Source of the DNA: Microbacterium terricola
Lineage (GTDB): Bacteria > Actinomycetota > Actinomycetes > Actinomycetales > Microbacteriaceae
Assembly: GCF_027943945.1 (NCBI RefSeq)
Contig: NZ_AP027141.1
Coordinates: 1,922,001 to 1,986,000 of the forward strand
Direction of reading: 5' to 3'
Length of the DNA stretch: 64,000 nucleotides
Shown here piece after piece: positions 55,657 to 64,000 of this stretch (its first letter is position 1; each line of letters opens with the position of its first letter). The notes under the pieces were generated by a model. The model made no database searches. It was not told where the DNA came from and saw only the letters and a program-made list of their open reading frames with translations. Both the position numbers and the translations under genes were made by a program.

Positions 55657-56088
55657 TCAGCGCGAGTGGGCGTCCGTGCCCGCGTAGGGCTCTTCGTGCA
55701 GGCCCTGCAGGGCGTTCGCGAGGGTGGGGACGCCGGCGGTGAGCCGCTCGTCGAGCGACGCGAGCCGCACCTCGGCCTCGGCCAGGGCGCGGCGGCCCTT
55801 CTTCGTGACGCGCAAGTCGGAGGCGGATCCGGCGTGCGACATGTCGTCGCGGACGAGCTCGTCGGCGACGAGCGTGCGCACCGCCGTGTGAGCGGTCTGC
55901 ACGGTGATCTGCGAGCGACGGGCGAGCTCGCTGAACGAGATGCCGGGGGTCGCGTCGATGTGCGCGAGCAGCCCGTACTTGCGGGTGGTCAGGCCCAGAT
56001 CCTTCAGCGCGGCGCCCAGGTGCGCGTCCCACACGCTCGACACCGTCAGCAGGGCGATGACGGGGCTGAACGGCGGACGCTCGGGCAT
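55657..56088 (-). CDS. MarR family transcriptional regulator
   Basis: A 143-residue MarR-like regulator with the winged helix ISFSELARRSQITVQTAHTA VRTL in the middle and helical dimerisation ends. It may control the luciferase-like/DoxX pair downstream or the divergent methyltransferase gene. The ATG at 56088 is preferred because TACGAT lies exactly 6 nt upstream; the GTG 8 codons earlier would be inside the promoter. Confidence 0.87.
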   Translation of the reverse strand: MPERPPFSPVIALLTVSSVWDAHLGAALKDLGLTTRKYGLLAHIDATPGISFSELARRSQITVQTAHTAVRTLVADELVRDDMSHAGSASDLRVTKKGRRALAEAEVRLASLDERLTAGVPTLANALQGLHEEPYAGTDAHSR

Positions 56089-56137
56089 GGCCCCATCGTA
56101 TCGACGGGGCACGGCCCGCGCGCGTTAGCGTGGGCAG
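56089..56137. promoter_or_regulatory. Divergent leaderless promoters of the MarR and methyltransferase genes
   Basis: TACGAT on the minus strand (56100-56095) is 6 nt from the MarR ATG. TAGCGT on the plus strand (56126-56131) is 6 nt from the methyltransferase GTG. The gap is 49 bp. Confidence 0.6.
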
Positions 56138-57253
56138 GTGACTTTTCCGTTCGACGCGCTGCGGCGCAGGCCCGACATCGAGGGCGAGGGGCTCGTCGCG
56201 GTGGATGCTGCCGACCGCCTGATCCTCGACGAGTCCGCGAGTGCGCGCTCGGGGCTGACTGCGGGCGAGCTCGTCGTCATCGGAGACGCGTACGGGGCGC
56301 TCACCCTGGCCGCACTCCACGACGGCGCCGAGGACGTGCGGGTACATCAGGACGCGCTGACCGGAGAGCGCGCGCTCGCGGCGAATGCTGTGGATCTCGG
56401 AGTGACCGGCTATCGCTCGCTCGGGCTCACCGCCGATCTCGTCCGCGGCGCCCGCGTGGTGCTGCTGCGCCTCCCGCGCGCGCTCGACGCGCTCGACGAC
56501 ATCGCCGGGCTGATCGCCGCGCACGCGGCGCCCGACGTCGTGGTCTACGCGGGTGGGCGGATCAAGCACATGGCGGTCGCGATGAACGATGTGCTCCGCG
56601 CGCACTTCGCCCGACTCGACGTCACCCACGCCCGCCAGAAATCGCGGGTGCTGGTGGCGCGCGAGCCGCTCGCCGGCCGCGACCCCCAGCCCCGAACGGC
56701 ACGACACGGCGACGTCACCGTCCGTGCACTCGGCGGCGTCTTCGCCGGCACCGGCATCGACATCGGCACCCGGCTCCTGCTCGAGAGCCTCCCGCGGGAG
56801 ATCCCGGGCGACGACGCGCTCGTCGACCTCGCGTGCGGGACCGGCGTCGTCGCCGTCTCGCTGGCGCGACAGCATCCGGATCGCGTCGTCTACGCGTGCG
56901 ACCTGTCCGCCGCGGCCGTCGCCTCGGCCCAGGCGACCGCCGAGGCCAACGGCGTGGCCGACCGGGTGCGGGTGGTGCGCGACGACGGCGTGGCCGCACT
57001 TCCCGACGCGAGTGTGTCGTTCATCGCGCTGAACCCGCCGTTCCACTCGGGGGCCGCGGTCACCGACGAGATCGCGCCACGGCTCTTCGCGGGCGCCGCC
57101 CGCGTGCTGCGCCCCGGCGGCGAGCTGTGGACGGTGTGGAACTCCCCACTGCGCTACCGCGCCGAGCTCGAGCGGGTCGTCGGCCCGACGCGGCAGGTCG
57201 CCCGCAACGCCAAGTTCACGGTCACCGCGTCTGTGCGCCGCACCGCCCGGTGA
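56138..57253 (+). CDS. Class I SAM methyltransferase, RlmG/RsmC-like
   Basis: A 371-residue protein with an N-terminal methyltransferase-like domain lacking motifs and a C-terminal catalytic domain. The SAM site is VDLACGTGVVAVSLARQHPD (about residues 229-248) and the N-methylase motif is LNPPFHSG. This two-domain build is that of RsmC and RlmG, which make m2G in 16S or 23S rRNA. Which base is modified is not clear. GTG at 56138 follows a -10 box by 6 nt. Confidence 0.9.
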   Translation: MTFPFDALRRRPDIEGEGLVAVDAADRLILDESASARSGLTAGELVVIGDAYGALTLAALHDGAEDVRVHQDALTGERALAANAVDLGVTGYRSLGLTADLVRGARVVLLRLPRALDALDDIAGLIAAHAAPDVVVYAGGRIKHMAVAMNDVLRAHFARLDVTHARQKSRVLVAREPLAGRDPQPRTARHGDVTVRALGGVFAGTGIDIGTRLLLESLPREIPGDDALVDLACGTGVVAVSLARQHPDRVVYACDLSAAAVASAQATAEANGVADRVRVVRDDGVAALPDASVSFIALNPPFHSGAAVTDEIAPRLFAGAARVLRPGGELWTVWNSPLRYRAELERVVGPTRQVARNAKFTVTASVRRTAR

Positions 57254-57274
57254 GGAGAGCACAGCAGGGCGGGT

Positions 57275-57280
57275 TATGCT
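57275..57280 (+). promoter_or_regulatory. -10 element of the small lipoprotein gene
   Basis: TATGCT is followed by 7 nt and the GTG at 57288. It contains an ATG in frame that could be mistaken for the start. Confidence 0.55.
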
Positions 57281-57287
57281 CGCCGCT

Positions 57288-57638
57288 GTGAAGAAGACCC
57301 TCGGGGCGATCGCTCCTCTCCTCATTGTGGCCGCCGTGGCGCTGACCGCCTGCTCCCCCACCACCACGACGAGCGTCGCGGAGAAGTGCGGCGGGGCGGA
57401 TGCCGGCATCGTCGTGCAGGGCGACGGCATCGCTTACACGGGCACCGACGACACCACCGGCGACGCCTACGAGTGCCTCATCAAGGAGCTGATCCCGGAG
57501 GAGGCCGACCAGGACGCCATCCTCGCGACCCTCGAGTCGGGCACGGGCGGCCCTCAGACGGGCACGTTCGGCGACATCGCGCTGGTGTGGAACAGCACCC
57601 CCGAAGAGGGCATCTGGCTCGCATTCGACCCGAAGTAG
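57288..57638 (+). CDS. Small secreted lipoprotein of unknown function
   Basis: A 116-residue protein. The signal peptide KKTLGAIAPLLIVAAVALTA ends at lipidated Cys22, so it is exported and membrane-anchored. The mature part has Cys residues at KCGG and YECLI that may form a disulfide, and no known domain. The GTG at 57288 gives a textbook lipoprotein signal; the ATG at 57276 lies within the -10 box and is rejected. A terminator follows within 4 bp. Confidence 0.8.
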   Translation: MKKTLGAIAPLLIVAAVALTACSPTTTTSVAEKCGGADAGIVVQGDGIAYTGTDDTTGDAYECLIKELIPEEADQDAILATLESGTGGPQTGTFGDIALVWNSTPEEGIWLAFDPK

Positions 57639-57641
57639 CGA

Positions 57642-57675
57642 GAAACCCCCGCCGGAGGCATCCGGCAGGGGTTTC
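57642..57675. terminator. Bidirectional terminator between the lipoprotein gene and nrdF
   Basis: 15-bp arms (one C-A mismatch) with a GGCA loop, GAAACC at one base and GGTTTC at the other. It lies 3 bp after the lipoprotein stop and 32 bp after nrdF. Confidence 0.8.
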
Positions 57676-57707
57676 AGGCTGGCGCGCGGTTCAGTGACCG
57701 CGTCGGT

Positions 57708-58709
<1,002 letters not shown>

Positions 58710-60869
58710 TCAGAGCATGCACGAGACGCACTCGGACATGTCCGTGCCCTCGAGCGCCATCTGCCGCAGGCGGATGTAGTAGATCGTCTTGATGCCCTTG
58801 CGCCATGCGTAGATCTGGGCCTTGTTGATGTCGCGCGTGGTGGCGGTGTCCTTGAAGAACAGCGTCAGCGACAGGCCCTGGTCGACGTGCTGCGTGGCGG
58901 CGGCGTACGTGTCGATGACCTTCTCGTAGCCGATCTCGTACGCGTCCTGGTAGTACTCCAGGTTGTCGTTCGTCATGAACGCGGCCGGGTAGTAGACGCG
59001 GCCGAGCTTGCCTTCCTTGCGGATCTCGATCTTCGACGCGATCGGGTGGATCGAGCTCGTCGAGTTGTTGATGTACGAGATCGAGCCGGTCGGCGGGACC
59101 GCCTGCAGGTTCTGGTTGTAGATGCCGTGCTGCTGGATCGATGCCTTCAGCGCGGCCCAGTCCTCGGGCGTGGGGATGTGCTTGCCGGCGAACAGCTCGG
59201 CGACCTTCTCGGTCTCGGGAACCCAGGCGCGCTCGATGTACTTGTCGAAGAACGTTCCGCTCGCGTAGGTCGAGTCCTCGAAGCCGTCGAACGCCTGGCC
59301 CTTCTCGATGGCGAGGTTGTTCGAGGCGCGCAGCGCGTGGAACAGCACCGTGTAGAAGTAGATGTTCGTGAAGTCGATGCCCTCTTCCGAGCCGTAGTAC
59401 ACGTGCTCGCGGGCGAGGTAGCCGTGCAGGTTCATCTGCCCGAGGCCGATCGCGTGCGAGCGGTCGTTGCCGTCCTCGATCGAGCGGACCGAGGCGATGT
59501 GGCTCTGCTCGCTGACGGCGCTGAGCGCGCGGATCGCGGTCTCGACCGTCTGGCCGAGGTCGTCGGCATCCATCGACAGCGCGATGTTCATCGAGCCGAG
59601 GTTGCACGAGATGTCCTTGCCGATCTCGTTGTACGAGAGGTCCTCGTTGTACGTGGTCGGCGTGTTCACCTGCAGGATCTCGCTGCAGAGGTTCGACATG
59701 TTGATGCGGCCCTTGATCGGGTTCGCGCGGTTCACCGTGTCTTCGAACATGACGTACGGGTAGCCGGACTCGAACTGGATCTCGGCGATCGTCTGGAAGA
59801 ACTCGCGAGCGTTGATCTTGGTCTTCTTGATGCGCGCGTCGTCGACCATCTCGCGGTACTTCTCGGTGACCGAGATGTCGCCGAACGGCACGCCGTAGAC
59901 CTTCTCGACGTCGTACGGCGAGAACAGGTACATGTCCTCGTCGTTGCGGGCGAGCTCGAAGGTGATGTCGGGCACGACGACACCGAGCGAGAGCGTCTTG
60001 ATGCGGATCTTCTCGTCGGCGTTCTCACGCTTGGTGTCGAGGAACCGCATGATGTCGGGGTGGTGCGCGTTCAGGTACACCGCGCCCGCGCCCTGGCGTG
60101 CGCCGAGCTGGTTCGCGTAGCTGAAGCTGTCTTCGAGGAGCTTCATCACGGGGATGATGCCCGACGACTGGTTCTCGATCTGCTTGATCGGCGCACCCGA
60201 CTCGCGGATGTTCGACAGCAGCAGGGCGACGCCGCCGCCGCGCTTGCTCAGCTGCAGCGCGGAGTTGATGCCGCGGGCGATCGACTCCATGTTGTCTTCG
60301 ATGCGCAGCAGGAAGCACGACACGAGCTCACCGCGCTGTGCCTTGCCCGAGTTCAGGAAGGTCGGCGTGGCCGGCTGGAAGCGGCCGGAGATGATCTCCT
60401 CCACCAGGTCGTGCGCGAGCTTCTGGTCGCCGTCGGCGAGGCCGAGGGCGGTCATCACGACGCGGTCCTCGAAGCGCTCGAGGTACCGCTTGCCGTCGAA
60501 GGTCTTCAGCGTGTAGCTCGTGTAGTACTTGAACGCGCCGAGGAAGGTCTCGAAGCGGAACTTCTTCGAGTACGCGAAGTCGTTGAGCTCCTGGATGAAC
60601 TCGAAGGGGTACTTCTCGAGGACTGCCGCCTCGTAGTACTCCTTCTCGACCAGGTAGTCGAGGCGCTCCTTCAGCGAGTGGAAGAACACCGTGTTCTGGT
60701 TCACGTGCTGCAGGAAGTACTCGCGCGCCGCACGCTTGTCGGCGTCGAACTGGATCTTGCCGTCCGCGCCGTAGAGGTTGAGCATCGCGTTGAGCGCGTG
60801 GTAGTCGAGCCCCTCGAACGCGGGGTTCCCCTTGAACTCGGCCACTGCCGTCACTGCTGATTCCACCAT
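58710..60869 (-). CDS. nrdE: Class Ib ribonucleotide reductase, alpha subunit
   Basis: A 719-residue catalytic subunit that reduces ribonucleoside diphosphates. Radical and substrate motifs include [24 protein letters not shown] sequence with the redox Cys, NLCSEI and NLGSMNIA. The C-terminal SECVSCML carries the Cys pair re-reduced by NrdH. It lacks the N-terminal ATP cone of class Ia, as expected for NrdE. Its start overlaps the nrdI 3' end by 19 bp. Confidence 0.97.
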   Translation of the reverse strand: MVESAVTAVAEFKGNPAFEGLDYHALNAMLNLYGADGKIQFDADKRAAREYFLQHVNQNTVFFHSLKERLDYLVEKEYYEAAVLEKYPFEFIQELNDFAYSKKFRFETFLGAFKYYTSYTLKTFDGKRYLERFEDRVVMTALGLADGDQKLAHDLVEEIISGRFQPATPTFLNSGKAQRGELVSCFLLRIEDNMESIARGINSALQLSKRGGGVALLLSNIRESGAPIKQIENQSSGIIPVMKLLEDSFSYANQLGARQGAGAVYLNAHHPDIMRFLDTKRENADEKIRIKTLSLGVVVPDITFELARNDEDMYLFSPYDVEKVYGVPFGDISVTEKYREMVDDARIKKTKINAREFFQTIAEIQFESGYPYVMFEDTVNRANPIKGRINMSNLCSEILQVNTPTTYNEDLSYNEIGKDISCNLGSMNIALSMDADDLGQTVETAIRALSAVSEQSHIASVRSIEDGNDRSHAIGLGQMNLHGYLAREHVYYGSEEGIDFTNIYFYTVLFHALRASNNLAIEKGQAFDGFEDSTYASGTFFDKYIERAWVPETEKVAELFAGKHIPTPEDWAALKASIQQHGIYNQNLQAVPPTGSISYINNSTSSIHPIASKIEIRKEGKLGRVYYPAAFMTNDNLEYYQDAYEIGYEKVIDTYAAATQHVDQGLSLTLFFKDTATTRDINKAQIYAWRKGIKTIYYIRLRQMALEGTDMSECVSCML

Positions 60870-61285
60870 CGTTCCAATCCTTCGCTCACGCGATCGACGT
60901 CTTCCGTCGTGCCGAATAGTTCAAGCCGGTACAAGTGCGGCACGTGGCACTTGCGGCTGATGATGTCGCCGGCGGCACCGAAGTGCTCGCCGAAGTTCGT
61001 GTTGCCCGCGGAGATCACTCCACGGATCAGGCGGCGGTTGCGCTCGTCGTTGAGGAACCGGATCACCTGCTTGGGAACGGCACCCTTCTCCACACCGCGC
61101 CCCTGGCCGCCCCCATAGGTGGGCGTCACCAGGACGAACGGCTCCTCGACGGTGAGGGCCGCCTCCGACGCGTGCAACGGGATACGCACCGCCCGCATCC
61201 CGAGCTTCTCGACGAAGCGGGCGGTGTTCCCGGAAATGCTGGAGAAGTAGACCAGCAACGGTGCTTCAGTCGTCACCGCGGTCAT
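60851..61285 (-). CDS. nrdI: Flavodoxin-like NrdI
   Basis: A 144-residue FMN protein that supplies the oxidant for assembling the Mn2-tyrosyl cofactor of NrdF. The FMN phosphate loop is [17 protein letters not shown] and the glycine-rich [15 protein letters not shown] follows. It is second in the nrdHIEF operon. It overlaps nrdE by 19 bp and lies 31 bp after nrdH. The GTG/ATG start at 61285 gives a normal-length protein. Confidence 0.96.
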   Translation of the reverse strand: MTAVTTEAPLLVYFSSISGNTARFVEKLGMRAVRIPLHASEAALTVEEPFVLVTPTYGGGQGRGVEKGAVPKQVIRFLNDERNRRLIRGVISAGNTNFGEHFGAAGDIISRKCHVPHLYRLELFGTTEDVDRVSEGLERWWNQQ

Positions 61286-61316
61286 TTCTCACCCCGGCTC
61301 CTGAGCACCTTGCGGA

Positions 61317-61550
61317 TCAGGCCAGACGCGAGGCGAGCTCGTCGATCTTGTCGGGACGGAAGCCCGACCAGTGGTCTTCATCGGTGATGACGACCGGCGC
61401 CTGCAGGTAGCCGAGCGCCTTCACCTGCTCGAGAGCAGCGGGGTCGACCGAGAGGTCGTGGATCTCGTATTCGATGCCCTTGGAGTCCAGTGCGCGGTAC
61501 GTCGCGGTGCACTGCACACAGGCCGGCTTCGTGTAGACGGTGATCGCCAT
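61317..61550 (-). CDS. nrdH: Glutaredoxin-like NrdH
   Basis: A 77-residue thioredoxin-fold redoxin that reduces NrdE and is itself reduced by thioredoxin reductase. The active site is C11-V-Q-C14 in YTKPACVQCTATYRAL, and the WSGFRPDKI motif near the C-terminus is the NrdH hallmark. ATG at 61550 is preceded by AAGGGAGAG. It is first in the operon; the upstream in-frame extension would lie in the promoter region and is rejected. Confidence 0.96.
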   Translation of the reverse strand: MAITVYTKPACVQCTATYRALDSKGIEYEIHDLSVDPAALEQVKALGYLQAPVVITDEDHWSGFRPDKIDELASRLA

Positions 61551-61886
61551 GTGATCCGTCTCTCCCTTCACTTCTCTACGTTTTCTCCGGCAGTGCTCCG
61601 CCGGGAGTCCAATACTACATATGGGTACGGACATTAGATAGCACCACAAGGGGTAGTAGTTACATTCGTGTAGTTTTCCACCGCTCTCCCCATGTACAAC
61701 ACAGGTTCTCCACCGATTCATCCACAGAACGGGCAACCTGGAAAATGCCTGAATCCTGCGGATTTCGGATGCTGCGGCAGCATCCATCCACAGGCGTCAC
61801 GGTAGACGGATCCACCGACATCGGGTTCGACTGTGGAATGCGGCCCCGGCGTGTCGGAGCCCCATCGCGGCCGGTAGCGTGGGTGC
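61551..61886. promoter_or_regulatory. 336-bp intergenic region upstream of nrdHIEF, with possible NrdR and DnaA sites
   Basis: The AT-richest stretch of the window. On the minus strand TAGTAT near 61615-61610 is a plausible -10 for nrdH. TATNTARTNT-like motifs near 61612-61640 weakly resemble NrdR boxes. Several DnaA-box-like words occur: TCATCCACA (61718-61726), CCATCCACA (61784-61792), TTTTCCACC (61674-61682) and TTCTCCACC (61706-61714). On the plus strand TAGCGT (61875-61880) is 6 nt from the MFS gene's GTG. I see no gene in the region. Confidence 0.4.
61875..61880 (+). promoter_or_regulatory. -10 element of the MFS transporter gene (leaderless)
   Basis: TAGCGT followed by 6 nt and the GTG at 61887. 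Confidence 0.6.
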
Positions 61887-63110
61887 GTGGCGAGCTACCG
61901 GGAACTTCTGCGCACTCCGGGTGTGGGGCGCATCATCGCGGCCCAGCTCACCGCACGGTTCCCCAACGGGATGACCAGCCTGGCGATCCTGCTGCACATC
62001 GAGCACGTCACCGGCTCGTACGGCGCCGCCGGCCTGGTGCTGGCCGCCACCTCCATCGGGCAGGCCATCGCCGGACCCGTGACCAGCCGCTGGATGGGCA
62101 TCTGGGGCATGCGCCGCGTGCTGAGCCTCACGCTCGCCGTGTGCGCCCTGTCGATCGCCGTTCTCGCCCTGGTCGAGATGGCGGTGCCCGCCTACATGGT
62201 GCTCGGCCTCGTCGCCGGGCTGTCCACTCCCCCCGTGCAGTCGGCCGTGCGCACCATCTACCCGAAGCTCGTCACCTCCCGACAGCTGACCCCGCTGTTC
62301 TCGCTCGACGCCTCGCTGCAGGAGATCATCTGGATCCTCGCGCCCGTGGTCATCACGCTCGTGGCCACGCAGGCAGGCACCGTGCCCGCGCTCCTGCTCA
62401 TCGTGGTGATCCTCATCGGCGGCGGCGCGTGGTTCATCCTCTCCCCCGAGGTCGGGCGCGTCCGCATCCCGCGCAGCCGTCGCAGCTTCGGCAAGGTGCT
62501 CACCAAACCCGCCGTCCTGCTCGGCACCGTGATCGGGCTGCTCCTCATCGGCGCGTGCGCCGCGGTCGAGGCGGGCGTCGTCGCCTCGTTCGGCCACGGC
62601 GGGCTCGAGGCCGGGTTCGTGCTCGCGCTGTTCTCGGTCGGCAGCCTCGCCGGCGGTCTCGCGTTCGGGCACATCCCGATGGGGCCGTGGGCGATGGCCC
62701 GGCGCATCGGCATCGTCACGCTCGGCATCGCGCTGACCGCAGGCTCGCTCTACCTGACGGTCGAGCCGAACCCCTGGCTGCTCGGCGGAACCCTCATCGT
62801 CGCCGGCATCGGCATCGCCCCCGCCCTCGCCGTCCTGTTCGCGATGACCTCGGCGAGCGTCAAGTTCAGCGACACCGCCGAGGCGTACGGCTGGATCGGC
62901 ACCGGCCAGCTCATCGGCGCGGCCACCGGCTCCGCCGTCGCCGGGTTCCTCATCGACGGCGTCGGCTCTGTGGGCGCGTACTGGGCCGCCGCGGCGTTCG
63001 CCGCCGTCGGGCTGATCGTCGCCGTCGTGTTCGTGCGCGGCTTCCCCGATCTCCGCGGGCGCGACGCGAGCCCCATCCCCGACACCGAGCCGGTGCCGGT
63101 CATCACCTGA
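61887..63110 (+). CDS. MFS transporter
   Basis: A 407-residue major facilitator with about twelve hydrophobic segments. The loop after helix 2 reads TSRWMGIWGMRRVL, a variant of the MFS motif A. Proteins of this type in actinobacteria are usually drug or metabolite exporters; nothing here identifies a substrate. The GTG at 61887 is fixed by its -10 box. It ends 4 bp from the convergent gene at 63115. Confidence 0.88.
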   Translation: MASYRELLRTPGVGRIIAAQLTARFPNGMTSLAILLHIEHVTGSYGAAGLVLAATSIGQAIAGPVTSRWMGIWGMRRVLSLTLAVCALSIAVLALVEMAVPAYMVLGLVAGLSTPPVQSAVRTIYPKLVTSRQLTPLFSLDASLQEIIWILAPVVITLVATQAGTVPALLLIVVILIGGGAWFILSPEVGRVRIPRSRRSFGKVLTKPAVLLGTVIGLLLIGACAAVEAGVVASFGHGGLEAGFVLALFSVGSLAGGLAFGHIPMGPWAMARRIGIVTLGIALTAGSLYLTVEPNPWLLGGTLIVAGIGIAPALAVLFAMTSASVKFSDTAEAYGWIGTGQLIGAATGSAVAGFLIDGVGSVGAYWAAAAFAAVGLIVAVVFVRGFPDLRGRDASPIPDTEPVPVIT

Positions 63111-63114
63111 CCGC

Positions 63115-63534
63115 TCAGGCGATGCGGCGGAGCATCTCCAGCACGGCGAGCGCGTAGGCGTCGGCAGGCTCCGGATGCGCGAACACGAGCGTCTCCTCCG
63201 GGTCCTGACCCCGCCGGAGGACGATCTCGACTTCGTGCGTGTCGGTCAGGCGCCGGAGCGACCGGAACGCCCCGCGCAGCATCTCGCGCAGCTGGCTCTC
63301 GTGCGGGAGCCACAGGGCGTCCTCGAGCGCCACCGAGTCCAGCGCCCATTCGGTCGTGCCGTTGAAGGAGAGGATGCGGCCGGTCGGGTACTCGCGAGGC
63401 TCGATCGTCATCTCGCTGACCGTGAAGACGTCAGCCTCGAACTCCGGCTCGTCGAGCTGGAACCGGTCGCCGGAGCGGGGATGCCACACCAGGCCCGCGG
63501 AGCGCAGGGCGACAGCCAGTTCCGTCGAGATCAT
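63115..63534 (-). CDS. Conserved actinobacterial protein of unknown function
   Basis: A 139-residue soluble protein beginning MISTELAVALRSAGLVWHP. It contains FQLDEPEFEADVFTVSEMTI and GTTEWALDSVALEDALWLPH. I believe similar proteins are common in actinobacteria, sometimes labelled pilus assembly without support; no fold is recognised. The start is uncertain: ATG at 63534 or an ATG four codons earlier. Confidence 0.75.
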   Translation of the reverse strand: MISTELAVALRSAGLVWHPRSGDRFQLDEPEFEADVFTVSEMTIEPREYPTGRILSFNGTTEWALDSVALEDALWLPHESQLREMLRGAFRSLRRLTDTHEVEIVLRRGQDPEETLVFAHPEPADAYALAVLEMLRRIA

Positions 63535-63577
63535 GACAACAATCATCGCCCCGGATGCCGGGGCACCGGGCCGCTCA

Positions 63578-63583
63578 TAGGCT
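63578..63583 (+). promoter_or_regulatory. -10 element of the 63590 hydrolase gene (leaderless)
   Basis: TAGGCT followed by 6 nt and the ATG at 63590. Confidence 0.6.
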
Positions 63584-63589
63584 GATCCC

Positions 63590-64000
63590 ATGCCTGCACC
63601 CGTCACCCTGCCCCGGCTGTCGTGGGGCGACCCCGCGTCGTCGCAACGCGCCCTCCTCGTCCACGGCCTCGGATCGAACGGCGCCCTGATGTGGCGCTAC
63701 GCGAACGCCCTCGCCGACGCCGGCTGGCGCGCGGACGCCGTGGATCTCCGCGGCCACGGCACCGCGCCGCGCACGCTCGACTACACGATCCCCGCGTATG
63801 CGGCGGACCTGCTGGCCGCGCGCGCCGATGCGACCGACGCGCCATGGGATCTCGTCATCGGGCACTCGCTCGGCGGCGCCGCCGCCACCCTCGCCGCCGC
63901 CGACCGACCAGGGTGGACGCGCCGGCTCGTGCTCATCGACCCGGCGATCCATCTGCTGCCCGCCGATCGCGAGATCGTCCGCGAGAGCCAGGCCGCCTCG
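63590..64000 (+). CDS. Alpha/beta hydrolase, C-terminal part outside the window
   Basis: The first 137 residues of an alpha/beta-hydrolase run off the right edge. LLVHGLGSNGALMWRYANAL is the oxyanion-hole region, DLRGHGTAPR the next conserved block, and VIGHSLGGAAATLAA contains the nucleophile Ser. ATG at 63590 follows a TAGGCT -10 box by 6 nt. Substrate unknown. Confidence 0.88.
   Translation, partial: MPAPVTLPRLSWGDPASSQRALLVHGLGSNGALMWRYANALADAGWRADAVDLRGHGTAPRTLDYTIPAYAADLLAARADATDAPWDLVIGHSLGGAAATLAAADRPGWTRRLVLIDPAIHLLPADREIVRESQAAS

Noticed and set aside
61551..61886. Chromosomal replication origin
   Set aside because: The DnaA-like words are imperfect and none of dnaA, dnaN, recF or gyrB is nearby.

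Overview
The window is chromosomal DNA from a very high-GC actinobacterium, most likely a member of the Microbacteriaceae close to Microbacterium. This is inferred from very high GC, frequent GTG starts, many genes with a TANNNT element about 6 nt before the start codon (leaderless type), a coproporphyrin-type haem cluster with ChdC, a class Ib ribonucleotide reductase operon (nrdHIEF), a 13E12/DUF222 HNH protein and a DUF559 protein. No rRNA, tRNA, CRISPR array, phage or plasmid replication gene was seen. Nearly all the DNA is coding.

Layout. 1-2900: a metallophosphoesterase (cut by the window edge), tatD and metG. 2950-10163: a LacI regulator divergent from a GH42 beta-galactosidase and a MalEFG-type oligosaccharide importer, with two palindromic operators between them. 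10166-12546: rsmI and a protein mannosyltransferase diverging from a 23-bp promoter. 12556-20020: haem genes hemE-chdC-cpfC-hemC-hemB-hemL on the minus strand and divergent hemA; hemD and the coproporphyrinogen oxidase gene are missing. 19997-21565: an apparent insertion between hemA and an aldo/keto reductase gene, consisting of a 46-bp direct repeat, two pairs of 48-bp hairpin repeats and one DUF559 gene. 21550-27745: aldo/keto reductase, hrpA and an O-acetylhomoserine sulfhydrylase. 27806-33809: a ChvE-MmsA-MmsB monosaccharide importer, AraD and a second LacI regulator. 33915-39210: a small unknown protein, a Gfo/Idh/MocA dehydrogenase, a PLDc_N membrane protein, a NYN-LOTUS protein, a hydrolase and an FAD-linked oxidase. 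39287-43272: a CitMHS citrate transporter divergent from a CitA/CitB-type two-component system. 43286-48957: DoxX protein, sirtuin, ATP-dependent DNA ligase, DUF222-HNH protein, a winged-helix regulator with a membrane protein, and a GntR regulator. 49091-54343: a YkoEDC-type ECF importer joined to a P-loop protein, a THI5/NMT1-like protein without a signal peptide, and a rhodanese. 54324-57638: DoxX paralog, luciferase-like oxidoreductase, MarR regulator, methyltransferase and a small lipoprotein. 57708-61550: nrdHIEF. 61887-64000: an MFS transporter, a conserved small protein and a hydrolase cut by the window edge.

The carbon-uptake modules at 3-10 kb, 28-34 kb and 39-43 kb each sit beside their own regulator. 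Both sugar importers have a perfect hairpin directly after the binding-protein gene, a layout that usually raises binding protein over permease. Neither the MalFG module nor its neighbours encode an ATPase, so a shared MsiK-type ATPase elsewhere is expected. The most unusual structure is the DUF559/hairpin-repeat insertion at about 20-21.6 kb, followed by the ECF/THI5-like operon.
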